The translations under genes were made by a program, and so were the position numbers. From an uncultured Butyricicoccus sp. (GTDB lineage: Bacteria; Bacillota; Clostridia; Oscillospirales; Butyricicoccaceae), in the NCBI GenBank assembly GCA_944384655.1, contig CALWUF010000057.1:1-64000 (forward strand): DNA of 64,000 bases. The letters are read 5' to 3'. The stretch's first letter is position 1. Every line of letters starts with the position of its first letter. Under the pieces are notes generated by a model. The model was given only the letters and a program-made list of their open reading frames with translations, was not told the origin of the DNA and did not search any database. Below, piece by piece: positions 43,623-51,623 of this stretch.

Positions 43623-44122
43623 GTATAATATGGGTAAAATCTACCGATTTTATACGGCACAAGTGCTGGTAAAAACCAAACCAGGGGCTTGATCCCGCGC
43701 GTCCGGTTGTGAAAAAAACGGTGGAAGGAAATTATTTTTTCCACCCGTCAAAAATCCGCAGGTTTTTCGTTCCAATCCTGCATTTTGTTCTTTCTTTTCA
43801 AAAATTTTTCATTCTTTTTGCAAGTTTTTATCATACATCTTTCTCGTATGTTGAAATCACACAATTTTGTCCGTATTTTCTTGTCGATAATTCATGAATT
43901 TTGCTTCTTTTCTTCTTGGATAACCAATGCTATAATTCTTAACACAATCGAAAGAGAGAATGACCGGAAAATCCCCCCATTTTCCATCCCCCAATGAAAA
44001 CGTCGTATCTGGCGGCGTTTCTTTTCTCTTTTCCAGCCAAAAAACACATGACGGTGGCTGTGCAACAGTGCGGCCTGGATGTCGTGTGTTTTTCTTTTTT
44101 TGTTCATTTTGTTCAAACCGCA
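43623..44122. other. A+T-rich gene-free region upstream of thiC
   Basis: About 500 bases between divergent rpsO and thiC promoters. I see no frame with a ribosome binding site. It holds a GGTGGAA/TTCCACC hairpin near 43721-43746, long T-rich tracts from 43765 to 43850, and a -10-like TATAAT at 43931-43936. Nothing more can be assigned. Confidence 0.4.
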
Positions 44123-44151
44123 TTGACAGATGCCCACTGCATTGTTATAAT
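44123..44151 (+). promoter_or_regulatory. Consensus promoter for TPP riboswitch-thiC
   Basis: TTGACA (44123-44128), exactly 17 bases, TATAAT (44146-44151): a perfect consensus just before the riboswitch. Confidence 0.92.
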
Positions 44152-44160
44152 GATATCAAT

Positions 44161-44260
44161 TTACAGGGGAACTGATATGCGTTTCCATCCGAAACGCCCA
44201 GTTGAGAAGGTTTAAACCTGACCCTTTGAACCTGTCGGTTAACACCGTTGTAGGAAGTAA
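44161..44260 (+). promoter_or_regulatory. TPP (THI-element) riboswitch
   Basis: The conserved core is clear: GGGGAACTGATATGC, then GTTGAGAAGG, ACCCTTTGAACCTGT, the stem CGGTTAACACCG and TAGGAAGT. P1 pairs TTAC (44161-44164) with GTAA (44257-44260). It binds thiamine pyrophosphate and represses thiC. Confidence 0.95.
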
Positions 44261-44288
44261 AGGTACAATCCGGTTACGATTTCCAGAT

Positions 44289-44323
44289 ATGCGCTGAGTT
44301 CCTATGAATCCAGCGCATTTTTT
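44289..44323 (+). terminator. Riboswitch-controlled terminator before thiC
   Basis: ATGCGCTG/CAGCGCAT stem with a 14-base loop and TTTTTT. It sits between the aptamer and thiC, so ligand binding most likely favours termination. Confidence 0.85.
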
Positions 44324-44359
44324 GTTCCCTAACGTTTTTCAGCAGGAGGCTCATTTACT

Positions 44360-45670
44360 ATGCACATGACTCAGATCGAAGCGGCAAAAAAAGGCATCAT
44401 CACGCCACAGATGGAAATTGTCGCAAAAAAAGAAAACATGGATGTAGACGTATTGCGCGAACGCATTGCCCGCGGTACAGTCGTCATCCCTGCCAACAAA
44501 AATCATACCTCATTGTCCCCCGAAGGCATCGGCGAAGGTCTCAAAACCAAAATCAATGTCAACCTCGGCATTTCCGGCGACTGCCACAATTATGAGGAAG
44601 AATTTGAAAAAGTACGTATGTCCATTGATTTCGGCGCAGAAGCCATCATGGATCTGTCCAACTACGGCAAAACCCATACCTTCCGTCAGGAACTGATCGC
44701 TATGTCCCCCGCGATGATCGGCACGGTTCCGATGTACGATGCGGTCGGCTATCTGGAAAAGGATCTCAAGAGCATCACGGCAAAAGACTTCCTGCGCGTC
44801 GTCGAAGCACATGCCAAAACCGGCGTTGATTTCGTCACCATCCATGCCGGCATCAACCGCAAGACCATCGATACGTTTAAACAGACCAAGCGTCTGACCA
44901 ATATCGTTTCCCGCGGCGGTTCCCTGCTGTTCGCCTGGATGGAAATGACTGGCAACGAAAACCCATTTTATGAATATTATGACGAACTGTGCGATATCCT
45001 GCACGAGTATGACGTCACCATCAGTTTGGGCGACGCCATGCGTCCCGGCTCCACCCATGATTCCACCGACGCCAGCCAGATCACCGAGCTGATTGAACTG
45101 GGTATTCTGACCAAGCGCGCCTGGGACAAAAATGTTCAGGTCATGATCGAAGGTCCGGGTCATATGGCACTCAATGAAATCAAAGCGAACATGGAGATTG
45201 AAAAACGTCTGTGCCATGGAGCGCCGTTTTATGTCTTGGGTCCGCTGGTCACAGATATCGCACCGGGTTACGATCATATCACGTCTGCCATCGGCGGCGC
45301 AATCGCGGCTACGTATGGCGCAGACTTCCTGTGCTATGTCACCCCGGCCGAACACCTGCGGCTGCCGGATGTAAACGACGTCAAGGAGGGTATCATCGCT
45401 TCCAAGATTGCGGCACATGCCGCCGACATGGCAAAGGGTATCCCAGGGGCACGCGATATTGACGACAAAATGAGTGATGCACGCCGCCGTCTTGACTGGG
45501 AGGAAATGTTCTCCCTCGCCATCGACGGTCAAAAGGCCCGTGACTATTTTAATTCCAAGCCGCCTCAGGACCGTCATTCCTGCTCCATGTGCGGAAAGAT
45601 GTGCGCCATGCGCACCACCAATTATATTCTGGAAGGCAAAGATGTCAACCTGCTGGCTGAAAGCAAATAA
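44360..45670 (+). CDS. thiC: Phosphomethylpyrimidine synthase ThiC
   Basis: 436 residues, the short anaerobe form without the extra N-terminal domain. It converts AIR to HMP-P with a [4Fe-4S] cluster and SAM; the cluster motif CSMCGKMC lies at the C-terminus. [11 protein letters not shown] and the [13 protein letters not shown] segment are typical. AGGAGG precedes the ATG. It is under direct TPP riboswitch control. No other thi gene follows. Confidence 0.96.
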   Translation: MHMTQIEAAKKGIITPQMEIVAKKENMDVDVLRERIARGTVVIPANKNHTSLSPEGIGEGLKTKINVNLGISGDCHNYEEEFEKVRMSIDFGAEAIMDLSNYGKTHTFRQELIAMSPAMIGTVPMYDAVGYLEKDLKSITAKDFLRVVEAHAKTGVDFVTIHAGINRKTIDTFKQTKRLTNIVSRGGSLLFAWMEMTGNENPFYEYYDELCDILHEYDVTISLGDAMRPGSTHDSTDASQITELIELGILTKRAWDKNVQVMIEGPGHMALNEIKANMEIEKRLCHGAPFYVLGPLVTDIAPGYDHITSAIGGAIAATYGADFLCYVTPAEHLRLPDVNDVKEGIIASKIAAHAADMAKGIPGARDIDDKMSDARRRLDWEEMFSLAIDGQKARDYFNSKPPQDRHSCSMCGKMCAMRTTNYILEGKDVNLLAESK

Positions 45671-45700
45671 CATTCAAACACACCTTACCTAAAACAAAGA

Positions 45701-45743
45701 GGCTGTTGCACAAGCAAACGCAGTGCAGCAGCCCCTTTTGTTT
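45701..45743. terminator. Terminator after thiC, shared with convergent DUF3267 gene
   Basis: GGCTGTTGCAC/GTGCAGCAGCC stem (one mismatch) then CCTTTTGTTTTT on plus. Confidence 0.82.
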
Positions 45744-46391
45744 TTAAATCCGTTCAAATGCGACGATACCGGCCGCATATGGATGATCAATATATACGAC
45801 ATCCTGTGCCGCGCTGCGGTGCCGCAGCAGTTTCCATACAATGATCATATCCCCGCCGCCCCCAAAAATCAGTGCGATACTCAAAATCAACAGGAAATAG
45901 GAACCGGTAACCACTGCGCCGACTGCCGGGAGCACGCCCAAAACAACCGTGGGCATCAATGCGCCGATGATATATTGACGCCGTTGCAACGGCTCGCTGC
46001 AGGTACAGTATGGCGTCAGATACTCTTTTATAAATCCAAATTCCACCGCTTTCCAACGCGACGGCGCAAAGATTGCCCATACAATGCCGTGAATCAGCTC
46101 ATGTACGCAAATCAAAATGAAAAACAGCACAAAAAACAGCACAAAATCTGCAATATCTGCGCTGCCCCCTGAACCCGGATTGTGCCAGAAAAATGCAAAC
46201 AGGAAAATGATACTGATTGGCATGCCCAGTATAACCGCCATAATATTCGCATAAACCAATCCAACCGTCAGGTCGTATTCAACATATCCCTGTGCTTCCA
46301 GCTGTTCTTTCATCTGTTCAAATTGAATCTTGCGCTTTTGTTCCGCCTTTGACAGCTTCCGTTCTTTTTCTTTTTGTCCACGTGTATTCAT
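45744..46391 (-). CDS. DUF3267 membrane protein, metalloprotease-like
   Basis: 215 residues. A charged N-terminal stretch (1-38) precedes four to five spans. CVHELIHGIVW contains HExxH-like HELIH inside a membrane segment, the hallmark of DUF3267 and of site-2-protease-like folds. Whether it is an active zinc protease is not known; a second motif NPxDG is not obvious. The ribosome binding site is weak (AAGGCAAG). Confidence 0.8.
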   Translation of the reverse strand: MNTRGQKEKERKLSKAEQKRKIQFEQMKEQLEAQGYVEYDLTVGLVYANIMAVILGMPISIIFLFAFFWHNPGSGGSADIADFVLFFVLFFILICVHELIHGIVWAIFAPSRWKAVEFGFIKEYLTPYCTCSEPLQRRQYIIGALMPTVVLGVLPAVGAVVTGSYFLLILSIALIFGGGGDMIIVWKLLRHRSAAQDVVYIDHPYAAGIVAFERI

Positions 46392-46511
46392 ATTTTTCTT
46401 GCCTTGTTATAAATCCTTCCCCGCAAAACGCCCGCACAGCATCCGGCGCATCTGACCCATACAGCAAAGTCCTCTTTTCACCCTAATCCAAGCATGAAAA
46501 AAGCCCTTCCT

Positions 46512-46639
46512 GCCGCATCCTCCCTTTCATGGGAGGGGCGGACTGACGGACGCGTTTGTCCGTCAGCCCGCTGTGCGCGGGAGCGCACCGGAAAGGTTTT
46601 CTTTTGTCTGCTTTTCTTTTCCTCAAAAAGAAAAGCAGA
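46512..46639. repeat. Cluster of four palindromes between pgcA and the DUF3267 gene
   Basis: Successive inverted repeats: CCGC..CCTCCC/GGGAGG..GCGG (46512-46541), CTGACGGAC/GTCCGTCAG (46543-46566), CCCGC/GCGGG (46568-46581) and TCTGCTTTTCTTTT/AAAAGAAAAGCAGA (46607-46639). No reading frame. It looks like a compound intergenic palindromic repeat; I cannot check its copy number from one window. Confidence 0.5.
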
Positions 46640-46643
46640 AGAA

Positions 46644-48371
46644 TTATTTTACAATTTCCTTTGCAGCAGCCGAGTATTTCTCAACCTTCGCATCAACTTC
46701 TTCTTTGCTCGCACCGTTTGCCATGATATATACCTTAACCTTCGGCTCGGTGCCGGACGGACGGATGATAAAGCTGGTGCCGTCAGCCAAATCATAATAC
46801 AATACATTCTGTCCCTTCAGTTCGACTTCTGTCGTCTCACCAGTTGCCAGCTCGGTCTGGATGCCGCTCTGAAGATCACGTACATCTTTCACCGCTGTGC
46901 CGCCAACTTCCTTGAGCGGGGTCTCACGCAGTTCCTTCATCAGTTCCGCCATGCGTGTCAGACCGGAAACACCCGGCATAACAATCGACAGGGTTTCCTC
47001 TGCATAATACCCATACCGCTTGTACATATCCTGCATTGCGTCATACAGTGTCATGCCCTTGGTGCGATAATATGCCGCCATTTCTGCAATCAGCATGGAC
47101 GCAATGACTGCATCCTTGTCGCGCGCATGGTCACCGCACAGATAACCATAGGACTCCTCAAACGCAAACAGATACTGATGAGAACCGGTTTCCTCAAACT
47201 GCTTGATCTTTTCAGCAAGGAATTTAAATCCTGTAAACGTATCAAAGCATTCCACGCCATTGTCATTTGCAACCTTGCGTGCCATTTCTGTGGATACAAC
47301 AGATTTCAACACAGCCGGATGCGGCGGCATGGTATTGGTCAGCTTCTTTGCCGTGATGATGTAATCAATGAGCAGAACACCCATTTGGTTGCCGCTCAGC
47401 GTTACATAGTCACCTGTACTGCTCTTGAGAACCGTGCCACAGCGGTCGGAATCCGGGTCGGTGCCGATAATGAGATCAACACCCATTTCCTTTGCCATAC
47501 CAATGGCAATGTTAAAGCCCTCTTTATTTTCCGGATTTGGAGACTTCACGGTTGGGAAGTTGCCGTCAATCACCATCTGCTCCGGCACACAGATGATATG
47601 CTTGTAGCCAATGCGCTTGAGGATTTCAGGTACCAGCTTATAGCCTGCGCCGTGGAACGGGGTATAAATAATCTTAAAATCATCTGCAACCTGTGCAATA
47701 CAGTCCGGATTGATGCACATTTTCTGAATCTGGCGCAGATAAATTTCATCCGATTCCGATCCGATGATCTTAATCAAGCCCTTATCCACTGCCTCCTGAT
47801 GATCCATGGTCTTGACCTCAGTAAACATATCGAGCGCGCCCATTTCCTTTGCGACAACATCGGCTTCCTTGGGCGGCAACTGTGCGCCATCCTCCCAATA
47901 AACCTTGTACCCGTTGTACTCCTTTGGATTGTGGGATGCGGTAATCATAACACCTGCCAGCGTGCCATATGTACGCACGGTGAACGACAGCACCGGAACC
48001 GGACGCAGGGATTCCCATTCAATGACATTGATTCCATTTGCTGCTAAAATGCTTGCTGCCAGATGGGAGAACTCATCCGACTGGATACGGCTGTCACACG
48101 CAATGGCGACGCCGCGCTGCATCGCGCGCGGACCGTACTGTTTGATCAAATTGGCAAGACCTTGCGTCGCTGCACCAACCGTAAAGCGATTCATCTTATA
48201 CAGACCAACGCCCAATGTCCCGCGCAGACCCGCAGTACCGAAGGACAATGGTGCAAAAAAACGTTCCTGAATTTCCTTTTCATCGCCTTCCAATGCGGCC
48301 AACTCGGCATGCTCCGCTTCCGTCAGCGCCGGGGAGTCCATCCACTTGCGATATTCTTCCATATAGCCCAT
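46644..48371 (-). CDS. pgcA: Phosphoglucomutase/phosphomannomutase family enzyme
   Basis: 575 residues, alpha-D-phosphohexomutase. Four motifs are intact: the phosphoserine loop TASHNP, the metal loop DPDSDR, the sugar loop FEESYG and the phosphate loop RPSGTEPK. It interconverts glucose 1- and 6-phosphate in envelope glycan and glycogen metabolism. The start is taken at the ATG at 48371, because the upstream GTG at 48380 overlaps the GAGG ribosome binding site. Confidence 0.93.
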   Translation of the reverse strand: MGYMEEYRKWMDSPALTEAEHAELAALEGDEKEIQERFFAPLSFGTAGLRGTLGVGLYKMNRFTVGAATQGLANLIKQYGPRAMQRGVAIACDSRIQSDEFSHLAASILAANGINVIEWESLRPVPVLSFTVRTYGTLAGVMITASHNPKEYNGYKVYWEDGAQLPPKEADVVAKEMGALDMFTEVKTMDHQEAVDKGLIKIIGSESDEIYLRQIQKMCINPDCIAQVADDFKIIYTPFHGAGYKLVPEILKRIGYKHIICVPEQMVIDGNFPTVKSPNPENKEGFNIAIGMAKEMGVDLIIGTDPDSDRCGTVLKSSTGDYVTLSGNQMGVLLIDYIITAKKLTNTMPPHPAVLKSVVSTEMARKVANDNGVECFDTFTGFKFLAEKIKQFEETGSHQYLFAFEESYGYLCGDHARDKDAVIASMLIAEMAAYYRTKGMTLYDAMQDMYKRYGYYAEETLSIVMPGVSGLTRMAELMKELRETPLKEVGGTAVKDVRDLQSGIQTELATGETTEVELKGQNVLYYDLADGTSFIIRPSGTEPKVKVYIMANGASKEEVDAKVEKYSAAAKEIVK

Positions 48372-48452
48372 TTCGAACACCTCTTATTTCTTAATTTTCG
48401 TTAGAGTGGGATTTCATCGATCCTGTGATGAATATCTTATTTCTCTAGGAAA

Positions 48453-48481
48453 ATTATACAGCATTTCCCGGCAGATTTGAA
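48453..48481 (-). promoter_or_regulatory. Promoter for pgcA
   Basis: TTCAAA (48476-48481), 17 bases, TATAAT (48453-48458) on the minus strand. Confidence 0.55.
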
Positions 48482-48633
48482 GGATAATTTGTGGAAATGA
48501 TGAGGTAAATTTTTTATAAACCGCAACATGCACAATTTTTACATTCGCTTTTGTATACTTCCGATAATTCTGTCAGCAATTGATTTGTCCTATCGTGTCT
48601 ATCTATATCGCACAAGTACAGATATTCCAACAA

Positions 48634-48670
48634 GAAAAAAACAGCGGCAAAGCCATTTGACTTGCCGCTG
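48634..48670 (-). terminator. Terminator after hydF
   Basis: CAGCGGCAA/TTGCCGCTG stem, 11-base loop, TTTTTTTC on the minus strand, 14 bases after the stop. Confidence 0.88.
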
Positions 48671-48683
48671 CTTTGACAGACAG

Positions 48684-49892
48684 TTATGATTCTTCTTGTC
48701 GTTCGGGTTGGAGCACTGCCGCACAGCGTCCGAGCATACCGGACAACGCTGCCAACACCGTACCATAATTGGCAATCGGCACACCTGCCTCACGGCAAAT
48801 TTCCACACGCGCCTGCACCGAACGCTGGGTCATCGAACATCCGGAACAGTGAATCACCAAATCATACTTTTCGATTTCATCCGGCAGATCCAGACCAAAC
48901 GAATAGTCGATGCGCAATTCTTCACCTGCCAGTTTGCGCAGTGCACGCGGGATTTTCACACGGCCAATGTCGCGGTGCATGCTGCTGTGCATGCAGCCTT
49001 CCGCAATGAGAACACGGCTGTCCTTATTCAATGAACCAATGATGTTTGCACCTTCAATAAACGTATCCAATTCACCAGTCTGCAAGCCATACAGCAGTGA
49101 ATACGAGGTCAATCGAATGTTCTCCGGCACAATGTCGCGCACCTTGTTGAACGAACGGGCATAGGCAATCACAAGATCGATGCGGGGGATCTCCTGCAAC
49201 GCAGCTTCCAGATACTGCTCCTCGACGGCGACAACACGCACGCCCCGGCGCACCAATTGCGTAAGCATTTCATGTTCATTGCGGACCGGACCGCCGCCAA
49301 ACGGCGCCATGAGCAGCAGGACATAATCACCCGGCTTGACCAGACCATCCGGAATGAGCGGCGCTTCCTGCATATTGATCGCACGCACCATTTGTGACAA
49401 ACGTGCGCGCAACAGAGAAATCGAACCCGGCGTCTGTGTAGAAATAAAAATCGCATCCGGGAATTCAGTTTTTAACTGCGAAATTGCACCGGCATATGCC
49501 TCGTCACAATGGTTGAATACCAACAGATACGGGATCATGTTGCGCACCAGCCATTCATGATCGCGCGTATAGGCTTCGCGGTCGAATTCCTGCATATCGA
49601 TGACATAAATGGCGATATCCGCACGACGGATGATATTCAGCGTGCGGCGCACCTGTTGATCCCCCAACTCAGAGGTCTCATTCAAGCCCGCAGTATCGAT
49701 CAGTGTCACATTCCCTGCACGGCCCAGTTTACACAGACCAACGACAGGATTATATTTGGAGGTGCCGGTGCTGACCGCGAATTCACCGGTCAACTGTTGA
49801 AAAATGCTGGTTTTGCCGCTGCCATTCTTGCCGAACAGCGCGATATGGCGATTATTGCCGCCTAGAACGGCGGAGATCTTATTGTGCTTCAT
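48684..49892 (-). CDS. hydF: [FeFe]-hydrogenase maturation GTPase HydF
   Basis: 402 residues. N-terminal GTPase with Walker A FGKNGSGKTSI, DTAGLNE (G3) and FNHCDEA (NKxD-like, degenerate). The C-terminal domain carries the HydF cluster signature CxHx45HCxxC: CMH in EGCMHSSMH and HCSGC. HydF is the scaffold that delivers the di-iron subcluster to HydA. GGGAGG precedes the ATG at about 11 bases. HydE, HydG and a hydrogenase are not in this window. Confidence 0.93.
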   Translation of the reverse strand: MKHNKISAVLGGNNRHIALFGKNGSGKTSIFQQLTGEFAVSTGTSKYNPVVGLCKLGRAGNVTLIDTAGLNETSELGDQQVRRTLNIIRRADIAIYVIDMQEFDREAYTRDHEWLVRNMIPYLLVFNHCDEAYAGAISQLKTEFPDAIFISTQTPGSISLLRARLSQMVRAINMQEAPLIPDGLVKPGDYVLLLMAPFGGGPVRNEHEMLTQLVRRGVRVVAVEEQYLEAALQEIPRIDLVIAYARSFNKVRDIVPENIRLTSYSLLYGLQTGELDTFIEGANIIGSLNKDSRVLIAEGCMHSSMHRDIGRVKIPRALRKLAGEELRIDYSFGLDLPDEIEKYDLVIHCSGCSMTQRSVQARVEICREAGVPIANYGTVLAALSGMLGRCAAVLQPERQEES

Positions 49893-50112
49893 TGCTGCTT
49901 ATCCTCCCGCCTTTGGGAGCGTCTCCTTCTGAAAGCTGGTTTTGCTGTTCAAACAGCATTACGCTGTGAAATATATGTTTCATTATAGCATGAAAATCTG
50001 AAATGTACAGCGTGCCAGGGCGGTTTTCAGACAAAAAAGATTGTCACTTTTTGACTCTGCTATACCGAAGAGGCATATGGCTTCGTCTGTGGGAGTAAGC
50101 ATACAAAAAATT

Positions 50113-50976
50113 TTACCACCGCGCGTGCTTCTCCTCATAGGCGAGTGCAATACCGCCCGGACCGACATACGTCCCGATCACTGCGCCGATTTCTACCGAT
50201 GTGATTTGAATGTCGCTGATGTGTGTCTGAAGCATGCGGGTGATCGTCGCAACGCGTTCCGGTGCGCAGGAGGAAATCACCGTGACATGGTGCAAATCCG
50301 CGGCATTCTTCAAAAAGCCATCCACCAGCTTTTTACATCCTGCCTGTATGCCGCGCACCTTATCAACGTTGACCGCCGTACCCTGAGACAATGTCATAAG
50401 CGGTTTGATACCCATGAGCTTCCCCGCCAACATCGTCACATTGCCAATGCGTCCGCCTTTGCGCAGATATTCCAATGTATCGATGATGAAATATATAGCC
50501 ACATGGCTCTGCATGTATGTCATGCGCATCAGGATCTCCTGTACGGACTTGCCTGCCCGCACCATACGCACCGCCTCAACCGCGAACAGTGCCACAGCAG
50601 CGGATGCATTGAGCGAATCAATCAGATGGATATGTGGTCGGAAGCCGTCCTCACGCAGCATGCGCCGCGCCATGGAAGCGCCGCCAATGGAACCGGACAG
50701 CTTGGAAGACAGCGTGATACAGATGATATCGTCGCAGTCTTCATGCCTGCGGAATTCCTCCATCCAGTCATCCAGCGTCGGCTGGCTGGTCTTGGGCAGC
50801 GTTTTGCTCGCTGCCAGTTTTTGAAAAAACTGCTCGCCGCTCAGATCTATGCCGTCGCGGTATGTCCTGCCATCTTCAAATGTCACGCCCAGCGGGATAA
50901 CAGAAAACCCCGCCTGTTTTGCACGTTCCGGCGTATAATCACAACTGGAATCTGCAATGACTGCTATTTTGCCCAT
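50113..50976 (-). CDS. DegV-family fatty-acid-binding protein
   Basis: 287 residues. Opens with VIADSSCDYTPE and has the conserved TSQPTLDD and ITLSSKLSGS loops; YLRKGGRIG precedes the lipid-binding region. DegV/FakB proteins hold a fatty acid and present it to FakA kinase. AGAGGT precedes the ATG. It lies 33 bases after a MarR-type regulator in the same direction, so probably one operon sensing fatty acids. No fakA is adjacent. Confidence 0.9.
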   Translation of the reverse strand: MGKIAVIADSSCDYTPERAKQAGFSVIPLGVTFEDGRTYRDGIDLSGEQFFQKLAASKTLPKTSQPTLDDWMEEFRRHEDCDDIICITLSSKLSGSIGGASMARRMLREDGFRPHIHLIDSLNASAAVALFAVEAVRMVRAGKSVQEILMRMTYMQSHVAIYFIIDTLEYLRKGGRIGNVTMLAGKLMGIKPLMTLSQGTAVNVDKVRGIQAGCKKLVDGFLKNAADLHHVTVISSCAPERVATITRMLQTHISDIQITSVEIGAVIGTYVGPGGIALAYEEKHARW

Positions 50977-51009
50977 AGTGCATACCTCTTTCCTATTGTC
51001 CTGTATACT

Positions 51010-51444
51010 TCAAAATGTGCCGAGAAATTCCTCAATTTTTTGAAGCGCATTGCCCAGTACACGCTGTTCATCATCCGTCAACCCGGACAGCGCGGAATCA
51101 ATCAGATCATTGTGAAATTGCCGGTGATAGCGGTACGCTGCCCAGCCCTTTGGCGTCAGCGAAACGAGCACAACACGCCGGTCGTGTTCGGCGCGCACCC
51201 GCTCGATCATATCCTTTTTCTCCAACCGTTCGCATGCGATGGTCAATGTCGCCAGCGTGATATCCAGCGCACGCGCGATGTCCGACATGCGGGCGCATTC
51301 CATATCCCCGATTTTTTCGACAATATGGATTTCCGCAACCGTTACCTCATCATTCAATCCAGCGGCAAGGGCGCGCTGTTCAATCTTATTGACTCGTCCG
51401 AAAATATCGACCAAAAATGCATTGACCTGTTCATGCACAGACAT
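51010..51444 (-). CDS. MarR-family transcriptional regulator
   Basis: 144 residues, winged helix. EIHIVEKIGDMECARMSDIARALDITLATL is the HTH, then CERLEKKDMIERVRAEHDRRVVLVSLTPKG is the wing. AGGAGGTGA precedes the ATG. A perfect palindrome TAGTT-N5-AACTA lies just downstream of its promoter, a likely autoregulatory site. The neighbour degV suggests a FabT-like role in lipid metabolism; this is an inference. Confidence 0.88.
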   Translation of the reverse strand: MSVHEQVNAFLVDIFGRVNKIEQRALAAGLNDEVTVAEIHIVEKIGDMECARMSDIARALDITLATLTIACERLEKKDMIERVRAEHDRRVVLVSLTPKGWAAYRYHRQFHNDLIDSALSGLTDDEQRVLGNALQKIEEFLGTF

Positions 51445-51464
51445 GCCCTGTCACCTCCTTCGGA

Positions 51465-51479
51465 TAGTTAAGTAAACTA
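51465..51479. promoter_or_regulatory. Palindromic operator candidate upstream of marR
   Basis: TAGTTAAGTAAACTA, a perfect 5-5-5 inverted repeat between the marR promoter and its ribosome binding site, well placed for a roadblock by MarR itself. Confidence 0.55.
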
Positions 51480-51493
51480 ATTAAATTACCTTC

Positions 51494-51522
51494 AGTGTAC
51501 CACGCTTTCCAGTGAATAGCAA
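51494..51522 (-). promoter_or_regulatory. Promoter for marR-degV
   Basis: TTGCTA (51517-51522), 17 bases, TACACT (51494-51499) on the minus strand. Confidence 0.55.
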
Positions 51523-51584
51523 GCAAAACCCGCATTTTCCCGCACATTTTTTTGCAGAACCACACTGCTCTGTAAAATATATGC

Positions 51585-51618
51585 AAAAACTCCCCACATC
51601 CGCCCGGATGCAGGGAGT
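51585..51618 (-). terminator. Terminator after ricT
   Basis: ACTCCC(T)GCATCC/GGATG(T)GGGGAGT stem with a short loop and TTTTTGC on the minus strand. Confidence 0.85.
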
Positions 51619-51623
51619 CAAAA

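Larger units (their letters stand above)
48372..48683. other. Intergenic region between pgcA and hydF
   Basis: 312 bases holding the pgcA promoter (48453-48481) and leader, and the hydF terminator (48634-48670). A TTCATC/GATGAA hairpin lies in the pgcA leader. No gene is seen. Confidence 0.5.

Noticed and set aside
43699..43746. Terminator candidate in the 43.6-44.1 kb gap
   Set aside because: The GGTGGAA hairpin is followed by no clear T-run on either strand in a useful position.
46494..48047. 517-codon plus-strand frame opposite pgcA
   Set aside because: Antisense to an intact phosphohexomutase; composition (Cys/His/Arg rich) is that of a shadow frame.
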